Part shown: positions 1-12,200 of the stretch, one piece after another
Layout: every line of letters starts with the position of its first letter
Numbering within the stretch: position 1 is the stretch's first letter
Assembly (NCBI GenBank): GCA_002189035.1
Contig: CM007992.1
Span: 248,001 to 312,000, forward strand
Reading direction: 5' to 3'
Source of the DNA: Utricularia gibba
Lineage: Eukaryota; Streptophyta; Magnoliopsida; Lamiales; Lentibulariaceae
DNA: 64,000 nt
Notes under the pieces: model-generated
What the model was told of the DNA's origin: nothing
The model's database searches: none
What the model saw: the letters and a program-made list of their open reading frames with translations, nothing else
Translations under genes and position numbers: made by a program

Positions 1-929
1 ATCAGCTGGTTTAACGTCTCGTGTGCCGGAAGTTCTAAGTTTCTCCAAGTTCACTCTCTTTACTGCCCTGAACTTCGCATTCCCTGCAGCTCGAGACTTC
101 ACTTGGGCAGACTGCAGTATATCCTCAACAGAAACGCTCTCAAGAAAGTTGAGAAACTCCATCAATTCTATGCTTAGCGCGATTTTTCCGTTTCTGATCA
201 ATGGATCTTGCCCCTAGAAGAAATAACCAGAGGCGCAATTGAGGGAAAAAGAAAAAAAAACAAACGCAACGGAGCAATAGAATAATAGGGATGGACATTG
301 AGAATTTCTCTTGAATTGTACCTGAATTGTGTCGAGTCTGCGCTGTAAGTTCGAGGCTTTATGATAAAATGGATTAAAATCGAATTGGGTTTTACCAGAA
401 AGTGAGGATTTGAGGGTTCCGAGACTTGATTTTATGGAGGCGAGTTGCTTGAGCTGGCCTAGGGTTCTAGATCGGCGCAGAAGGAAAGTTCTGAAATGGG
501 CTTGAATCGTTCGTGCCGCGGCGTCGCGGAGAGAATGCGCTCGTGGGGCAGCGGTGGTGGTACGACGGCCGATTTCCGTCTCCAGAGCAGCGATGCGGCG
601 GAGGAGAGCGGAAACAGTGGGCTGGGTCTGTGTTCGTTCAACGAAATAGGGAGAGTGAAGATAGTCATAGGGACGTGTAATTCCGGGAGACGAGAATCAA
701 GGTGGGGAGGGTACGGCGACGGGGGAGGGTGCTGGTGGTGGACGTTGGAAGCCAGATGCGCCGGAAGAGCGTGGTGCTGTTGTAGATCAGGACTCAGATG
801 CGGCGCAAGTTGGCAACCGTTGAACGAAGTGTAGGCGGATGAGCAGCAACAAGAACCGTAACACAACCCATGACCGGCGGCGGCGGCGGTGTGGTGGTGG
901 TGGCAGGGCCTGTAGTGATGAGCCGCCAT
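1..929 (-). CDS. BAG8: BAG8-like IQ/BAG-domain co-chaperone, 5' part, with one frameshift
   Basis: Likely a plant BAG-family Hsp70 co-chaperone of the calmodulin-binding BAG8 type. Two exons are visible: 322..929 and 1..213. The gene runs off the left edge. The intron (214..321) is GT-AG in phase 0. The N-terminus, from the ATG at 929, is rich in His, Cys and Pro, as in BAG8. In a second frame there follow a leucine-rich helix (LLRRIAALE) and an IQ motif (TIQAHFRTFLLRR). Then come a conserved basic segment (LGQLKQLASIKSSL) and the start of the BAG helix region, which continues into exon 2 (RNGKIALSIELMEFL). The N-terminal frame and the IQ/BAG frame differ by one base. The switch must lie between about 640 and 696, where a GGG run (685-687 on the + strand) is a candidate missing-base site. 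One added base makes exon 1 609 nt, matching the exon 2 phase. Family recalled from memory of Arabidopsis BAG8. Confidence 0.75.
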
Positions 930-1439
930 TCGCTCTTCCTTCCCACAATCTGCACTACAAATCCTCCCCTAGTACGTTGCAATTTCCTTCTATTTTAATT
1001 TGCGTCTATGCTCGCAAACATGTTTTTTTTACAGGTTAAGGCTTAGATAATTGATTTTAATAAAATAAAATAATTATTTTAATTTTATTATAAAATTTAT
1101 TCAACTTTAATACAAAAAATTATTGATTCGAATTGAAATTACGGTTTTAAAATAAAATAAACGTAAATTATATTATAAAACATTAAAATTAGTTAATTAT
1201 AAATAATATATATTTAATTATTTAAATTTTAAATTTTAAAATTGATTGTTCAAATAAAAAGTAATCCGAATAACGTTGGTGACTGAAGCAAACAACTTCC
1301 GTCGATGGTGTTGGTGGGGAGTGAAACAAAAGCAATGCTACCGTGGGCACTGAACTCCAATGAAGGGTGAGAGAGTTATTGTGAGACAGCGGAGGACAGA
1401 TTCCGGCAGTCGTGGTCGAGTGATGATGACTCGCTAGTT
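930..1439. other. Spacer between BAG8-like and UGD genes
   Basis: Upstream region of the BAG8-like gene and 3' region of UGD. Very AT-rich from about 1040 to 1260. Short open frames on both strands show no family resemblance. No RNA gene or repeat was recognised. Confidence 0.5.
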
Positions 1440-2882
1440 CTATGCAACAGCAGGCATGTCCCCGAGCCAGGGATCGAGGGGCCTTCCAATGGAGTAGACG
1501 ATGAAGCCCATACCCCTGAGTTTGTTACCATCCACCACGTTCCGGCCATCGAAAATGAAGGCAGGTTTCTGCATATTGTCGTAGATCTTCTGGAAGTCGA
1601 GCTTCTTGAACTCGTCCCACTCGGTGAGGATGCAGACAGCATGAGCGCCTCTGGTGGCCTCGTACGCATCCCAAACAACATAAACCTTCTTGGCGGTGGT
1701 GGGGCTCAGAGGTTGAAGATGGACTGGATGGTCCCAGTCGAATTTGTTCATCGACAGATCTCTCTGGATCTGCTCATCGGTCACCTGCGGATCGTAAATG
1801 CTCAACAGAGCTTTGTCTCCCAGGAGTCCTTGGCAGACATCGATGGCAGGAGTTTCCCTGGTGTCGCCTGTGTCCTTCTTGAATGCGAAACCCAGGATGG
1901 CGATTCTCTTGTTGGCAACTGTGTTGAACATGGAAGACACCACTCGGTTGACGAACCGGGCCTTCTGATAATCGTTGATCTTAATGACTTGCTTCCAGTA
2001 TTCTGCAACTTCGGGAAGGCCACTGCACTCGCAGATGTAGACCAAGTTCAGGATGTCTTTCTGGAAACATGACCCACCAAAGCCAACACTGGCATTAAGG
2101 AACTTGGGTCCTATTCTTGAGTCTTTACCCACAGCATAGGAGACTTCGGTGACATCTGCTCCAGTGGCTTCACAAAGAGCAGAAATGGCGTTCACAGAGG
2201 AGATGCGCTGAGCCAAGAATGCATTAGCAGCGAGCTTAGAGAGCTCAGCAGACCATAAATTAGTAGTCAGAATGCGATCTTCAGGAACCCAGTGGGCATA
2301 CACAGCTTTCAGAGATTGAACTGCTTTGAGTCCTGCAGGGGTCTCCCGTCCTCCGATGAGAACCCTGTCTGGATTCAGAAGATCCTTGATAGCAGTGCCT
2401 TCAGCAAGGAACTCTGGATTAGAAAGTATCTGATAATTGATCCCCTTGCTGTTGTGTGTCAAAATTTTTTCGATGGCCTCTGCGGTTTTAACAGGCACGG
2501 TAGATTTTTCAACTACAATCTTATCCGATTTTGATACATCAGCTATCAACCGTGCTGCACTCTCCCAATAAGTCAAATCTGCAGCTTTACCAGCTCCTAG
2601 ACCTCGAGTCTTGGTGGGCGTATTGACGGACACAAAGATTATATCAGACTCATATACGTGTTTCTCCACGTCTGTGCTGAAGAACAGATTTCTGCCTTTG
2701 CACTGCTTCACCACTTCATCAAGCCCTGGTTCATAGATAGGAAGCTGATCACTGTTCCAAGCATTGATGCGAGAAGCATTTATATCGACAACCGCTACTT
2801 GAATGGAAGGACATTTGAGTGCTATCACGGCCATCGTGGGGCCTCCCACGTATCCAGCTCCAATACAACAAATCTTCACCAT
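1440..2882 (-). CDS. UGD: UDP-glucose 6-dehydrogenase
   Basis: Cytosolic enzyme that oxidises UDP-glucose to UDP-glucuronate with two NAD+. The product is the precursor of xylan, pectin and other wall polysaccharides. It is a single uninterrupted 480-residue frame, the usual plant length. Visible features are the NAD-binding glycine motif GAGYVGG at residues 8-14, the substrate-binding segment [11 protein letters not shown] near residue 154, and the catalytic cysteine in [10 protein letters not shown] (Cys272). The C-terminus matches the plant family ([14 protein letters not shown]). The start is the ATG just 3' of a leader intron (2901..3423). The gene is intact. Antisense open frames over it are shadows. 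Identity is very secure; which UGD paralogue cannot be told. Confidence 0.97.
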   Translation of the reverse strand: MVKICCIGAGYVGGPTMAVIALKCPSIQVAVVDINASRINAWNSDQLPIYEPGLDEVVKQCKGRNLFFSTDVEKHVYESDIIFVSVNTPTKTRGLGAGKAADLTYWESAARLIADVSKSDKIVVEKSTVPVKTAEAIEKILTHNSKGINYQILSNPEFLAEGTAIKDLLNPDRVLIGGRETPAGLKAVQSLKAVYAHWVPEDRILTTNLWSAELSKLAANAFLAQRISSVNAISALCEATGADVTEVSYAVGKDSRIGPKFLNASVGFGGSCFQKDILNLVYICECSGLPEVAEYWKQVIKINDYQKARFVNRVVSSMFNTVANKRIAILGFAFKKDTGDTRETPAIDVCQGLLGDKALLSIYDPQVTDEQIQRDLSMNKFDWDHPVHLQPLSPTTAKKVYVVWDAYEATRGAHAVCILTEWDEFKKLDFQKIYDNMQKPAFIFDGRNVVDGNKLRGMGFIVYSIGRPLDPWLGDMPAVA

Positions 2883-2900
2883 TTTGGCTTTTCAATAGCC

Positions 2901-3423
2901 CTGAAATTACAAAGGCAAACAAGTTAGACCAGCAAATTCGACACTTCTATTCAGAATGTCAACCAACCAACCATGGTTACCATCATCACACGATCAAGAA
3001 TCTAACCTGAGACCAAGCAAATTCGGAACCTTTACTCAAAACTCATGATATCGAGCACATCATGGTATAGATTTAAGGATACTATACGATTCAATAATGC
3101 TAAAACCTCAAAGGGCAGTCCTGAATTCACAAACAGAAACGATGAAACCGCAACTACGGAATCATTAGATCTCTTGCGGATCGATATCAAAGCAATTCAG
3201 CAGACAGAATCAAAGTCAAGACCCGATCCACAAAACAAACATCATGCGTTATGGAACTCAGATCGGCATCCAAAAAACAAGCAACCACGCGCTCCATCAG
3301 CCGACGAACCAAAAAGTAAAAACAGTCAAAGAAAATCAGACTACGAGTCATCTCCCGATCCGCGCAAATCTAAACGCGTCAACGACGAATCAAACATAGA
3401 GCATAAAGATCAATGCAGCGCAC
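2901..3423 (-). other. Intron in the 5' leader of UGD
   Basis: On the minus strand the sequence GAG|GTGCGC near 3424 and TTTCAG|GGC at 2900 form a GT-AG intron of 523 nt. It ends about 18 nt before the UGD start codon. Plant UGD genes commonly carry such a leader intron in front of an intronless coding region. Leader introns near the promoter often raise expression, but that role here is inference. Confidence 0.7.
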
Positions 3424-3493
3424 CTCAGAATCCGAATCCCGTAGAGCAGGCCGCGTTGTCACAACGGAATGCGAGTGCCGAGGAAGACTGCAC

Positions 3494-3508
3494 TCTTATA
3501 TATATAAG
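3494..3508 (-). promoter_or_regulatory. TATA box of UGD
   Basis: A TATATATATAAG-type element lies about 70 nt upstream of the leader-intron donor and reads in the right direction for UGD. Transcription would start near 3460-3470, giving a short first non-coding exon. The element is nearly palindromic, so it does not by itself fix the strand; the neighbouring gene does. Confidence 0.6.
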
Positions 3509-4258
3509 AGACGTTAAAGCTTGCGGAGATCTGAGCCATCCGAGGACTGCAATGACGAAAATGCCCCTACTCGTGACACGTTTACTTTTTCGGCTGCATG
3601 GGCCGCAAGCTGTAGTTAGGCTCCAATTAGTGCCATAATTTCCATTTTAAATATTAACTTGTCAAACTTAATTTAAGTTATATAAGTTAAAATAATCACA
3701 ATTAATAGGTTTTATAATTAAAATATATTTGATATATAAATTTAAAAGATTTAAACCAAAATATTCTTATTTTTTATTTAGAATTATCTGAAAATCAGTT
3801 TAAAATAAATTTTCATATAAAATTAAAAAAACATCCTAAGACTTTTGTGGGTCCCATGATCACCAATTAAGCAACAAACATGCCTATAATAATAATTGTT
3901 CAAAACACAACTACCACAATGTTGATTGATTGAGCCACAAACGCGAGCACTGCACGCAATCTGGAGGCTGGACAGGGACCCACCACCTGCCTACCATCGG
4001 AGGCTACATGGTTTGGGCCTTTCTAGCGAGCTTGATGGAGGCCCAAATAGGAGGGCCCAAATAGGGGCCCAATGAATTAACTGAAATCGCAACGACGCCG
4101 TATCGTGAGGCACAGCGCGCTTTTTTGAAAAAGACGAGTTAACGCTCCGGTGGACCAACTAGCCGTTGCGAATCCTTGAATTCATTCAATCGATTGTCGT
4201 TCACCGATTCTAATTCTACGCCGACTTGATTCAGAAGCGTTGTAGTGTGAAGAAGGTT
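3509..4258. other. AT-rich intergenic region and leader of the TPX2-domain gene
   Basis: Divergent spacer between UGD (-) and the TPX2-domain gene (+). It is strongly AT-rich from 3640 to 3900. No coding or RNA feature was recognised. Confidence 0.5.
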
Positions 4259-6103
4259 ATGGATTCGGAAGTGGCAGTCACTCCGGCGAAGGGGAGAGCG
4301 GGCTGTGTCAGCGGGGCGAAATTGGAGAAACGCCGATCCGAGAATGTCCATCCCAATTTGCCAAGTCCCGGATGGAAGCATCCATCGCCTGCGGAACGCG
4401 TTGATTCTTCTCCGGGGAAGAGGAGGATTCGGCAAAGGAAATTCGTGATTGTGAAAAAGAAGAAAAATTGGGGAGAGGAGGAGGAAAAGGGGGATGGTTT
4501 GAACAGGGCGTGCGTAGCGTATGAGAGATTGAGAGCAGAGCAGGAGGAATTCTTCAAGCGTCAAAAGGAGGAAATTGATTCTGTTGGAAACATGCGTGAG
4601 AATACTGGGGAAAGTGATAGTTTGAAAAGGAGTAGGGATAAAGTGTTCGAAGAGGCACGAGATAGCATTCCAGAGCCAGGATCCGGTAGAGTGATGCATC
4701 TGGTGCAAACTTTTGAGAAACTCCGTGTGGTGCCACCTTCAGATGGTTCTGAGGGGAAGAAGGGGGATAAAGTGAAGCATGTAGAGGAAGAAATAGGATG
4801 CGGATTGCACCAGGTATCATCGGATGATTCCACTCGAGCTTCTACTACGTCGCTTTGTCCATCCGATTTCCTTCTTACTCCTGAGTGCCTGGGCTTGGTT
4901 TCATCCCGCTCTTCCACATCAGACAGCAGCCAGGGAAGGTTAGTAACCACAATTGACTTTTTCACTAGAGCTTTGTTGCCGGATGTGATGTTAGATTATT
5001 TTCTCTTTTGCCACAACAGCATTTCAGTGAAAACTACTGGTGATCAGAGGAACAGAGCAAGTGTAAGGACTGACGAATCTTTCACATGAGATTCCTGAGT
5101 TCTTTCAGGTTTTTGGATCGCGTTAACTCTTCTAACTTTGCAGAGGAGTGAATCTTCCAGAAACCCGATCAGGAAAGCTTGGAAACGCAGCAAACAACGA
5201 TCAGCTTCCCAAAAGCCATTCATGCTTAGAACTGAGGTTTGCTAGTATAGCGTGCGTCTGTCAGTTTGGTGCATTTATCTTAGACTAATCAATGATTCTA
5301 CAGCAACGAGGAAGACTCAAGGAGGAAGAGCATGAGAAAAAGTTGCAAAAACAGATGGAAGAAGAGGAAAAAATGCGGATACCCATTGCTCAAGGCCTTC
5401 CATGGACTACAGATGAACCTGAGGTGACTTCCATCAAATCAAAATTATCCTGTAATGCATATATTTGTTTTGTGTGTGTGCTTAACTTCATTATCGTCAT
5501 CGTTTCTGGTGGGCCAGAGATTGGTGAAGCCTCCGACAAAAGAACCCACAAAGCCCATTGACTTGGTACTGAACACTGATGTAAGAGCTGTGGAGCGCGC
5601 AGAATTTGATAATCAGGTGCTGTACTGTGCATTCTTCTGAGCTCCTGAACTTACTGCATCCACTGCAGACTTTTAACTATTTTACTCTCTCGACAGATAG
5701 CAGTGAAAATGAGCATGATTGAGCAGTACAGGATTGAAAGGGAGATACAGCAGAAGGTAATCTGCCATCGCCATGGATTACATTGTTCAGCCTTACTAAG
5801 TTCCATGTTTTGCAGCTGGAGGAAGAAGAAGAAATACGGAGACTGAGGAAGGAGCTGGTCCCCAAAGCTCAGCCGATGCCGTACTTCGATAATCCCTTCA
5901 TTCCAAGACGGTACATTTTCACTCCAGGATCAAACACTTGCCTGCCTCTGCTGCATGCAAATGATGCGAAAATCATTCAACTCTAATCTTCTCACAGGTC
6001 TATGAGGCAACCAACCATCCCTAAAGATCCAAAATTCAATTTGCATCAGCACAAGATCAAATCCAATGCTCCTCAGTGTGGTCTTCAAGCTCACATAGAC
6101 TGA
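4259..6103 (+). CDS. TPX2 C-terminal-domain protein, with one frameshift
   Basis: Microtubule-associated protein of the plant TPX2-like family. Seven exons: 4259..4938, 5144..5236, 5304..5423, 5518..5616, 5697..5756, 5816..5910, 5998..6103, all with GT-AG introns. The first exon encodes a long low-complexity, lysine/glutamate-rich region. Later exons encode the TPX2 C-terminal signature: a charged coiled coil (GRLKEEEHEKKLQ), KAQPMPYF, and PFIPRRSMRQPT near the end. The summed exon length is one base short of a multiple of three. Reading exon 2 with one extra base in the run at 5208-5214 gives the hallmark KPFMLRTEQQRG across the exon 2/3 junction. Without it the frame fails at that junction. 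The start is the ATG at 4259 (MDSEVAVTP). Close in type to Arabidopsis TPX2-like microtubule proteins; exact orthologue unknown. Confidence 0.8.
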
Positions 6104-6218
6104 AATCAACATGACTACCATTCTTTGGATTTGTTGCTTTGTATGTATTGTAAGGAATTGAAGATAAGAGAAACATTAAATTTTTTTTTGTTTTTGGCAG
6201 AGGCGACGTAGAGCAAAT

Positions 6219-6291
6219 GGGGATGTAGCTCAAATGGTAGAGCGCTCGCTTTGCATGCGAGAGGCACGGGGTTCGATCCCCCGCATCTCCA
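6219..6291 (+). tRNA. tRNA-Ala(UGC)
   Basis: A 73-nt cloverleaf without an intron. The acceptor stem GGGGATG pairs with CATCTCC and contains the G3:U70 wobble pair that identifies alanine tRNA. The anticodon loop TTTGCAT sits on a CTCGC/GCGAG stem, giving anticodon TGC. Box A (TAGCTCAAATGG) and box B (GGTTCGATCCC) are present, and the discriminator base is A. A short T-run near 6300-6304 can serve as the Pol III terminator. CCA is not encoded, as expected in a nuclear gene. Confidence 0.97.
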
Positions 6292-6494
6292 CCTTGTTCT
6301 TTTTAGGGTTCCACAGCCCAGACATGTATATGGGCCGACATTACGTGGGCCAGTGGTGAGGGATTTTCGTGTTGGGCCTAGAGTTTTGAAAAGATTCCAT
6401 TAGCGATGGCGGACTGGTTTACCAGCCCAAGCCTTCTATCATTATCGAGAAAGAAAATACATCCAGCCGGCTTCTCCAACCGAAGCGGACGTGT

Positions 6495-9282
6495 TCATAT
6501 AACCTCATTTATCAAGTCTTTGAAGATCTGCCGCTCAATGTCTAAAACCAGGCGCGGGATCTCAACTCCGAACTCCTTCCAGTCTTCTAGTTCATGCATT
6601 TCCTCGGCGTTCAACCTCTTGACTGTTTCGTGACCGAGGCTGCGAATTTCCGTGGAGCTTTCCTTCGTCACCGTATCCAGGTCCGTCGATTTCCTTCTGG
6701 ATGTAAACAGCTCTCCGCGAATCAGCATCTCATTTTCCGTATCGATGACACTGCGGTTGAAGCTTTCGGATGTGTGCAACTCCTTTGAATCATGTAGAAG
6801 CCATGAGGAGAGGACGTCGTGTGGTGTTCGCCTGGTGAGTGAATGCTCCGAGACTACCTTGGCGCCGTTTATGTATGTATTATCAGGATCCGCGCTAATG
6901 TATGCTGATCGGTTGGTGTTTCTGGGAGGATTCTCGGAGTTGAACCTTGATTCAGCCTGGAAACCTGCTTCAAAGTGTGGCGGATTCTCAGTGTACCATC
7001 CTCTTCCAGGATTGTTTGTCTCCAGTTCTGCGTGGGTGGTAAACAGATTTGTTTTTGTCAGAGTATGTTTTCTAACGGTTGAATAATCTGAAGGTGCATT
7101 ACGTTTACATTGAATTGCGTCAAGACTCATATGGATACCTTGCAAAGCTGTTGATATCATGGGAATTGGGGATGGCTCATCTTCGTTGTAAAATGAGTTG
7201 TCTAGAACTGAGACTGGACTCGGCTGTTCCACGATGCTTGTTGTTTGTTTGACTGATGGGATGCAATCTGCTAAGGGTTTCAAGCAGTTCTGTGGGAGAA
7301 GTGAAGGAAAACAGTCAGTAATGCAGATAAAAATGGATGGTCAAGTTGTAAGATGGAGCTAGCTTACCGGATGTACTCCAGAGTAAGTGTTAATAGCACC
7401 AGTCAAGAAGGGTGTCTCCACTGTTCCCATCTGTGATGCATCGCAGGTGTTTCCATCCGATTTAGTGGACGCTGTATCACCTTGGTTGCTAGAGCATCTT
7501 GTATCGCTACTCACCTCACTTAATTGGTCGTAAGTTGATTGAAAACTCGGTGATTCAGAGTGTTTCTTTCTTCTCGTAGAAGACTTCTCTGCAGATTTCT
7601 TACTGCTGCGGTTTCTGTCTCTGACCAATTCCATCGAGAGGGTACTTCTAGGGGAGTCGTCTGGAGCTTTGAGCAGATTGATTTGGACTCTCGGATTCAT
7701 TCTTCTGGTTGTACTTTGAGTTCTTGAAGTTAGCTCTGCCACAGAACTTTTCCAAGCACCCCTCGGTGTGATATTCTTTGTTTTGCATTCTGAGTGGTTG
7801 TTTTTCTTCTGATGCTTGCGAACCTGGGCACTCACTTTCTCATTCATAAGCGATGTACTTCTATCTGCCTGGTGAGGTAAAAAGCTGTGAGAGCGAATTC
7901 GTCTGGCAGTCGCATCCTGCTCACGGGTCTTATTCTGCCAGGTTGAGAAGTTGGGCTTCTGATCAGAGCATGCTTGTTCTGATCGGTGATCTCTTTGTGA
8001 GAGTTTACTGAAATCTACATTTTCATCTTCCAATGCCCTGCTTATCCTTTGGAGCGATTCGAGTACTTGTTTCAGAGTTCTCAGATCCTTTCCATACCTC
8101 AATTCACCATCTTCTATCCTTCTCTTTGCCTCGCCACAGGATGCAAATGACTGATCCAAATCAGTCACTAGTGGTTTGCTGCTCCTTGGTACTATTCGTG
8201 GAGATGTTTTGCCATAATTTTGCTCTTTCCATGGAGCTGGCTCCATGGTGACACTTAAATTTCCCCCATGGTGCATTCGAGGTGATGCATCACTATTCCT
8301 TTGAGGGATATGCCCTGAGATTGAAAGTTCATGTCGCATTTTCCCCCCGGTACAATAAAATCTAAGCTCGTGCTCTTATTCTGGCGTGCCTTTGAGGTGT
8401 TGCTGTAAATCTCTGGTGTTGATTTGGAATCTGGGAAACTGTCCAAGCCCATCAGCTTTGCTACAACACTCGATAACCGCTTCTGAGTTCCATGTTCTTG
8501 GTTTGAAAGACGTGAGTTCCGCATAGCAGTTTCTCTACTGTCCAATGATAATCTTGGCAGTTCTTTCAGCTTGATGTTGTCAACTAATTCCTGTTTATCA
8601 AAGGACAAGCGTGGAAGGCTCAGCCTCTCGTCCTTGGAATTTTTCATAGGAGTATAGACATCAGCAGGAGCAAGAGTCAATCCTTCTCGAACCATCAATT
8701 CAGTTTTTCTGAGTGCTGACCGCTGCAAGGGCCTCGGAGAATCAATATACTTCATTAAGGAGGTGGCTGGTTTTTCCTCATTATTTCGGAATTTGATCTG
8801 CAGACTACGAGCTTCTCTGTACATTGATTCCCTCACTATATCTCGGATGTCGGAAGATTGCATGCTCTTGCTCCGTGTTTGCTGTTTTTCATTCATGTCT
8901 GTGGATGCTCTCGGAGGAAATATTGCCGTTTCGCTCAGTTTACGATCACAGGTCACTGAAGATGTGTATGTACTTGACCTTGTGGTTTCCCTTGCTATCT
9001 GATTTTGCAGCGCTGTGTCATTTTCCTGCAGCAGTCAGTTGTTCATTACTTATCAGTTACGTGAAAGATTCTTTCCTTTTCTTCTCTCGGAGGTAACGAT
9101 GTGCTGAAACTTACATTGACTATTCTTGGATTTTGCTTCTCCATTCGGTGTTGCTCACCTTGAGCTTTCGGTCTTCCCAGAAAATTGTTGGAATAGAAGA
9201 ATTTATAAGCATTCATGCCACCTATTTGCTTTCGCAGGTCTCCGTTGTTATCACTCAAAGCAGACAAAATTTTTGCTGACAT
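6495..9282 (-). CDS. LONGIFOLIA/TRM family protein, with one frameshift
   Basis: Large plant-specific protein of the LONGIFOLIA/TON1-recruiting-motif type, which promotes polar cell elongation and associates with microtubules. Three exons: 9115..9282, 7368..9025, 6495..7289. The start MSAKILSALSDNNGDLRKQI matches the conserved family N-terminus. The middle carries SVVAKLMGLDSFPDS, a family motif. The C-terminus GVEIPRLVLDIERQIFKDLI is the conserved DUF4378-like end. The large exon is read in two frames that join at a six-base run of C on the + strand (8343-8348, GGGGGG in the gene). One extra base there makes VPGGKMRHELS continuous and the total 873 residues, close to the family length. Without it the frame stops shortly after. 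An upstream in-frame GTG at 9300 is not a credible start. Confidence 0.85.
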
Positions 9283-12200
9283 TTCCCTTGAAGGTTTCAC
9301 AACGAGCTTTGGTTTGCTATCTTCCTATCAGGCTTGTTCTGGAGTTAACCTGAACAAGAGATGCACAGTGAGATTCGAACACATACATATCTACACCTTC
9401 CCTCCCTAAAAATTAGTTTTCCCAAAAGAGAACAGAGGAGAGGGATTGCAGGAAATCATCTCCAAGCAAAAGCAGGGCAACTTACAGCAAAACTTCATAG
9501 GTTCTGATCCGTAGTTCCGGGAACTCTCTGTTTTTTGCATGACCACTGGCAACGAACTACGCGGAATCAAAGGTGAAGTGCCTTACTTTTGGTTTCTACT
9601 TGGTGCCATATTATTTATTTCCCGCAAAAGTAGGCCTATATATGCAAAAGCATGCTTTTTCATTTCCCATTTTCTTTTCTATTTCAGAAACTTCTATCAT
9701 TGTTGCTTTTCAGTTGGGAATGTGGGTCATTGTTTCAGTGTCATCTTCCTTTTGTTTATTAAAAGTCTGCATGTGGGCGGTCTGGATTCTGAAGCCCTGG
9801 ACCTTTTCATTGATGATCATGTGGACTCTGTCCGGTAACGCTAGTGGGGCTCTCTACTGGCGTTCTGGTAACGCTAGTGGGGGTTCCCTACTGGCAAACT
9901 CCCATTACATTTCCCCTTAACCTCCTGTAGTCCCAATACTTTTGCTTTCTCAAAAAACGCAGCGAATATGCCCCCTCATGACATTCTTTCCATACCTCTA
10001 CATGAGAAACCATGCTCTAACCTAGAAACTACGAGACCGGGGGTGCGCCATTTTTTAGAATAATCGAGACTTTTCAGTTACGGGCGTTCACTAGTTCCTC
10101 CCGTGGTCGCGTCTGTGCATCGCTTGGGTGTGTGGGGTATTGAGAGAGCCCACAGTCACATACATCCATGTGCATGGTACATGGATCATGCATGATATTA
10201 CACATTAGCACATTAATGCGATTCCCATGTGTCTCCCTCATTCCTCTTGACATATTTAAAATCCTCTTCGTAACCATACACCCTGAATTTCTTGTGGGGT
10301 TCGTATCTTTTATATTTTTCTAAACCAACAGATCCGAACACTAGTATGTGTACACGCTGTGCTGGTGTTGGCCGTGGAAACAATGTGCTGTTCTTTCGTG
10401 TTTGTGTTTTCTTTCTTTAAAAATTCAGAAACATAAGTTCATTGGATAATTCTGAAACCTCGTGATGTGTTTCTTTTTGGAATTATTTTATCTGTTTTTT
10501 TATTTTATTTGTCAAATGTCTTGGTGAAGGCTTGCCCCCTTCATAATCTTAATCTTGGTACAGATTATTGTGCACCATGTGGACAATCATTGAGGGGCTG
10601 GGTAGGCCTCTTGAAATTTACCATGTGATTTCATTTTCATGTTTGTCATATCCTAATGTGTGATTAGTTGCAATAACGTGGGAGCACGTTCCTTGTTGTT
10701 AAGAAGATTGTGATTGATTCTTGTCCTAAACCGCACTTTAATCCGGCTGCTAATTACAGTAGAAAGTAAAAAGGGTGGTCATGAGTCATGACCCATGTTG
10801 TGCGATGTGTTGAGGTCTTCTTGTTCGTGTTTTTTTGTGAAAGAAATCATTTTTAGTAATTTTTCATTAAGTGAGAAGTATTGAACATGGTTTTTTCTTT
10901 TCTGTATTAAAATTACCCCATCTGGCATCTTTTGGACCTTTCTTAGGCATGTCATGTGTGGGAGATTCCTTTCGCTCACCCGGTTTTTAAACTCTATTTA
11001 TTTGAATCCCTCTTCAGTCGAAATCAAAATGATGCTCCCTCCCCTCCCCCTTGAACTGTAATCCTTCCGAACTGCCATCTTTTAGATGAACTTACCGTGG
11101 GTTTGAATTTTTAGATAGACATCCCTCCCTGTTCAGCCATGGGGAAAAATAGTAATTAATGTCCCCCTGTCCTACGCTAGGCGCCAACTTTGAATCCATC
11201 CTCCAACTTACCCCTTACCAAACATGTGAGTGCTTGGGCATCTTTTCTTGATTGAGAGTGATAGATCTCCTCCCCCTGGGCCGGACCCTGTAAAGCTCTT
11301 GAATCTTATCAACACCCTGTGTGACATATGAGAAACCTTTATCCATATGAAGCTGTAGGATTGGAGGATTTCTAGAATGGGTGTAATATGTTTACTGGAT
11401 GACAACTTGCAACTTTTGAACTGTAGTAATGCATGCAGTCATGTCGGCCAACATGTGCCACTTGCACCATATCAGGGAGTGGTGGTATGGTTTGTTGGAA
11501 CTGCAATAATGCATCATGCATCCAGTGATCAGGAAGTTAGGTAACAATACCCCAATTGTTCCATTTGATAGAGCCCATTTATTATGAACTACTGGTTTTC
11601 GTAAACATGAGATCCACCACAACTTGAGTGGTGGATGTAAAAGTTTTCATAAGCTATGTGACTGATTTGTAAGTCACTGGAGCATGATGAGTGGCTAGCG
11701 TCATGGGAATCAAGTTGTGTTCATTATAGGCGTCATGATTGCCTTTCTATTAATCAAAACTGATTGCTTTGTGTAGGACATGGAGATGAAGACCAGCAGC
11801 TCCTCCTACCCCAAAATGAACTGAGGTCTGAAATGCCTTCTTTTACTCTTCACACCGTTCGCCCTTCGTGTTGTCTCTGGCCGTCCAGTGGTAACACTCC
11901 CTCCTAAAACATGCTCAAAATTACTTACTGTATTTGGCTGGAAGAGGAAAGAAATGAGCACCTACCCCGAGTTCTTAACACATCGTCCTCACCTTGGGAA
12001 CGTGGCATAGCTTGGATACCACCCACTGATACTAATGTTTTAAAGTAGTCAAGTTTTGAAGGATCAAATTACCAAAACATGTTATTTCGCGAAACCCGAA
12101 ATTTCAGAGAAATTTTGGATATCGCCCATGGAGACTACGGGAACCCAAGGGGCGTAGGGTGGGAGATCATTGGACGAATCGAATCCTGGCTATCAAATAT

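Noticed and set aside
496-834. 112-codon open frame on + over the BAG8-like exon
   Set aside because: Antisense to a region whose minus strand encodes recognisable BAG8 segments.
1641-2072. 143-codon open frame on + inside UGD
   Set aside because: Antisense shadow of a highly conserved enzyme; no family features.
3045-3638. 197-codon open frame on + opposite the UGD leader
   Set aside because: Lies over the leader intron and promoter of UGD; low-complexity composition, no family resemblance.
7359-8339. Separate gene starting MRHELSISG on - strand
   Set aside because: It is the downstream half of the LONGIFOLIA gene after a one-base shift, not a new gene.
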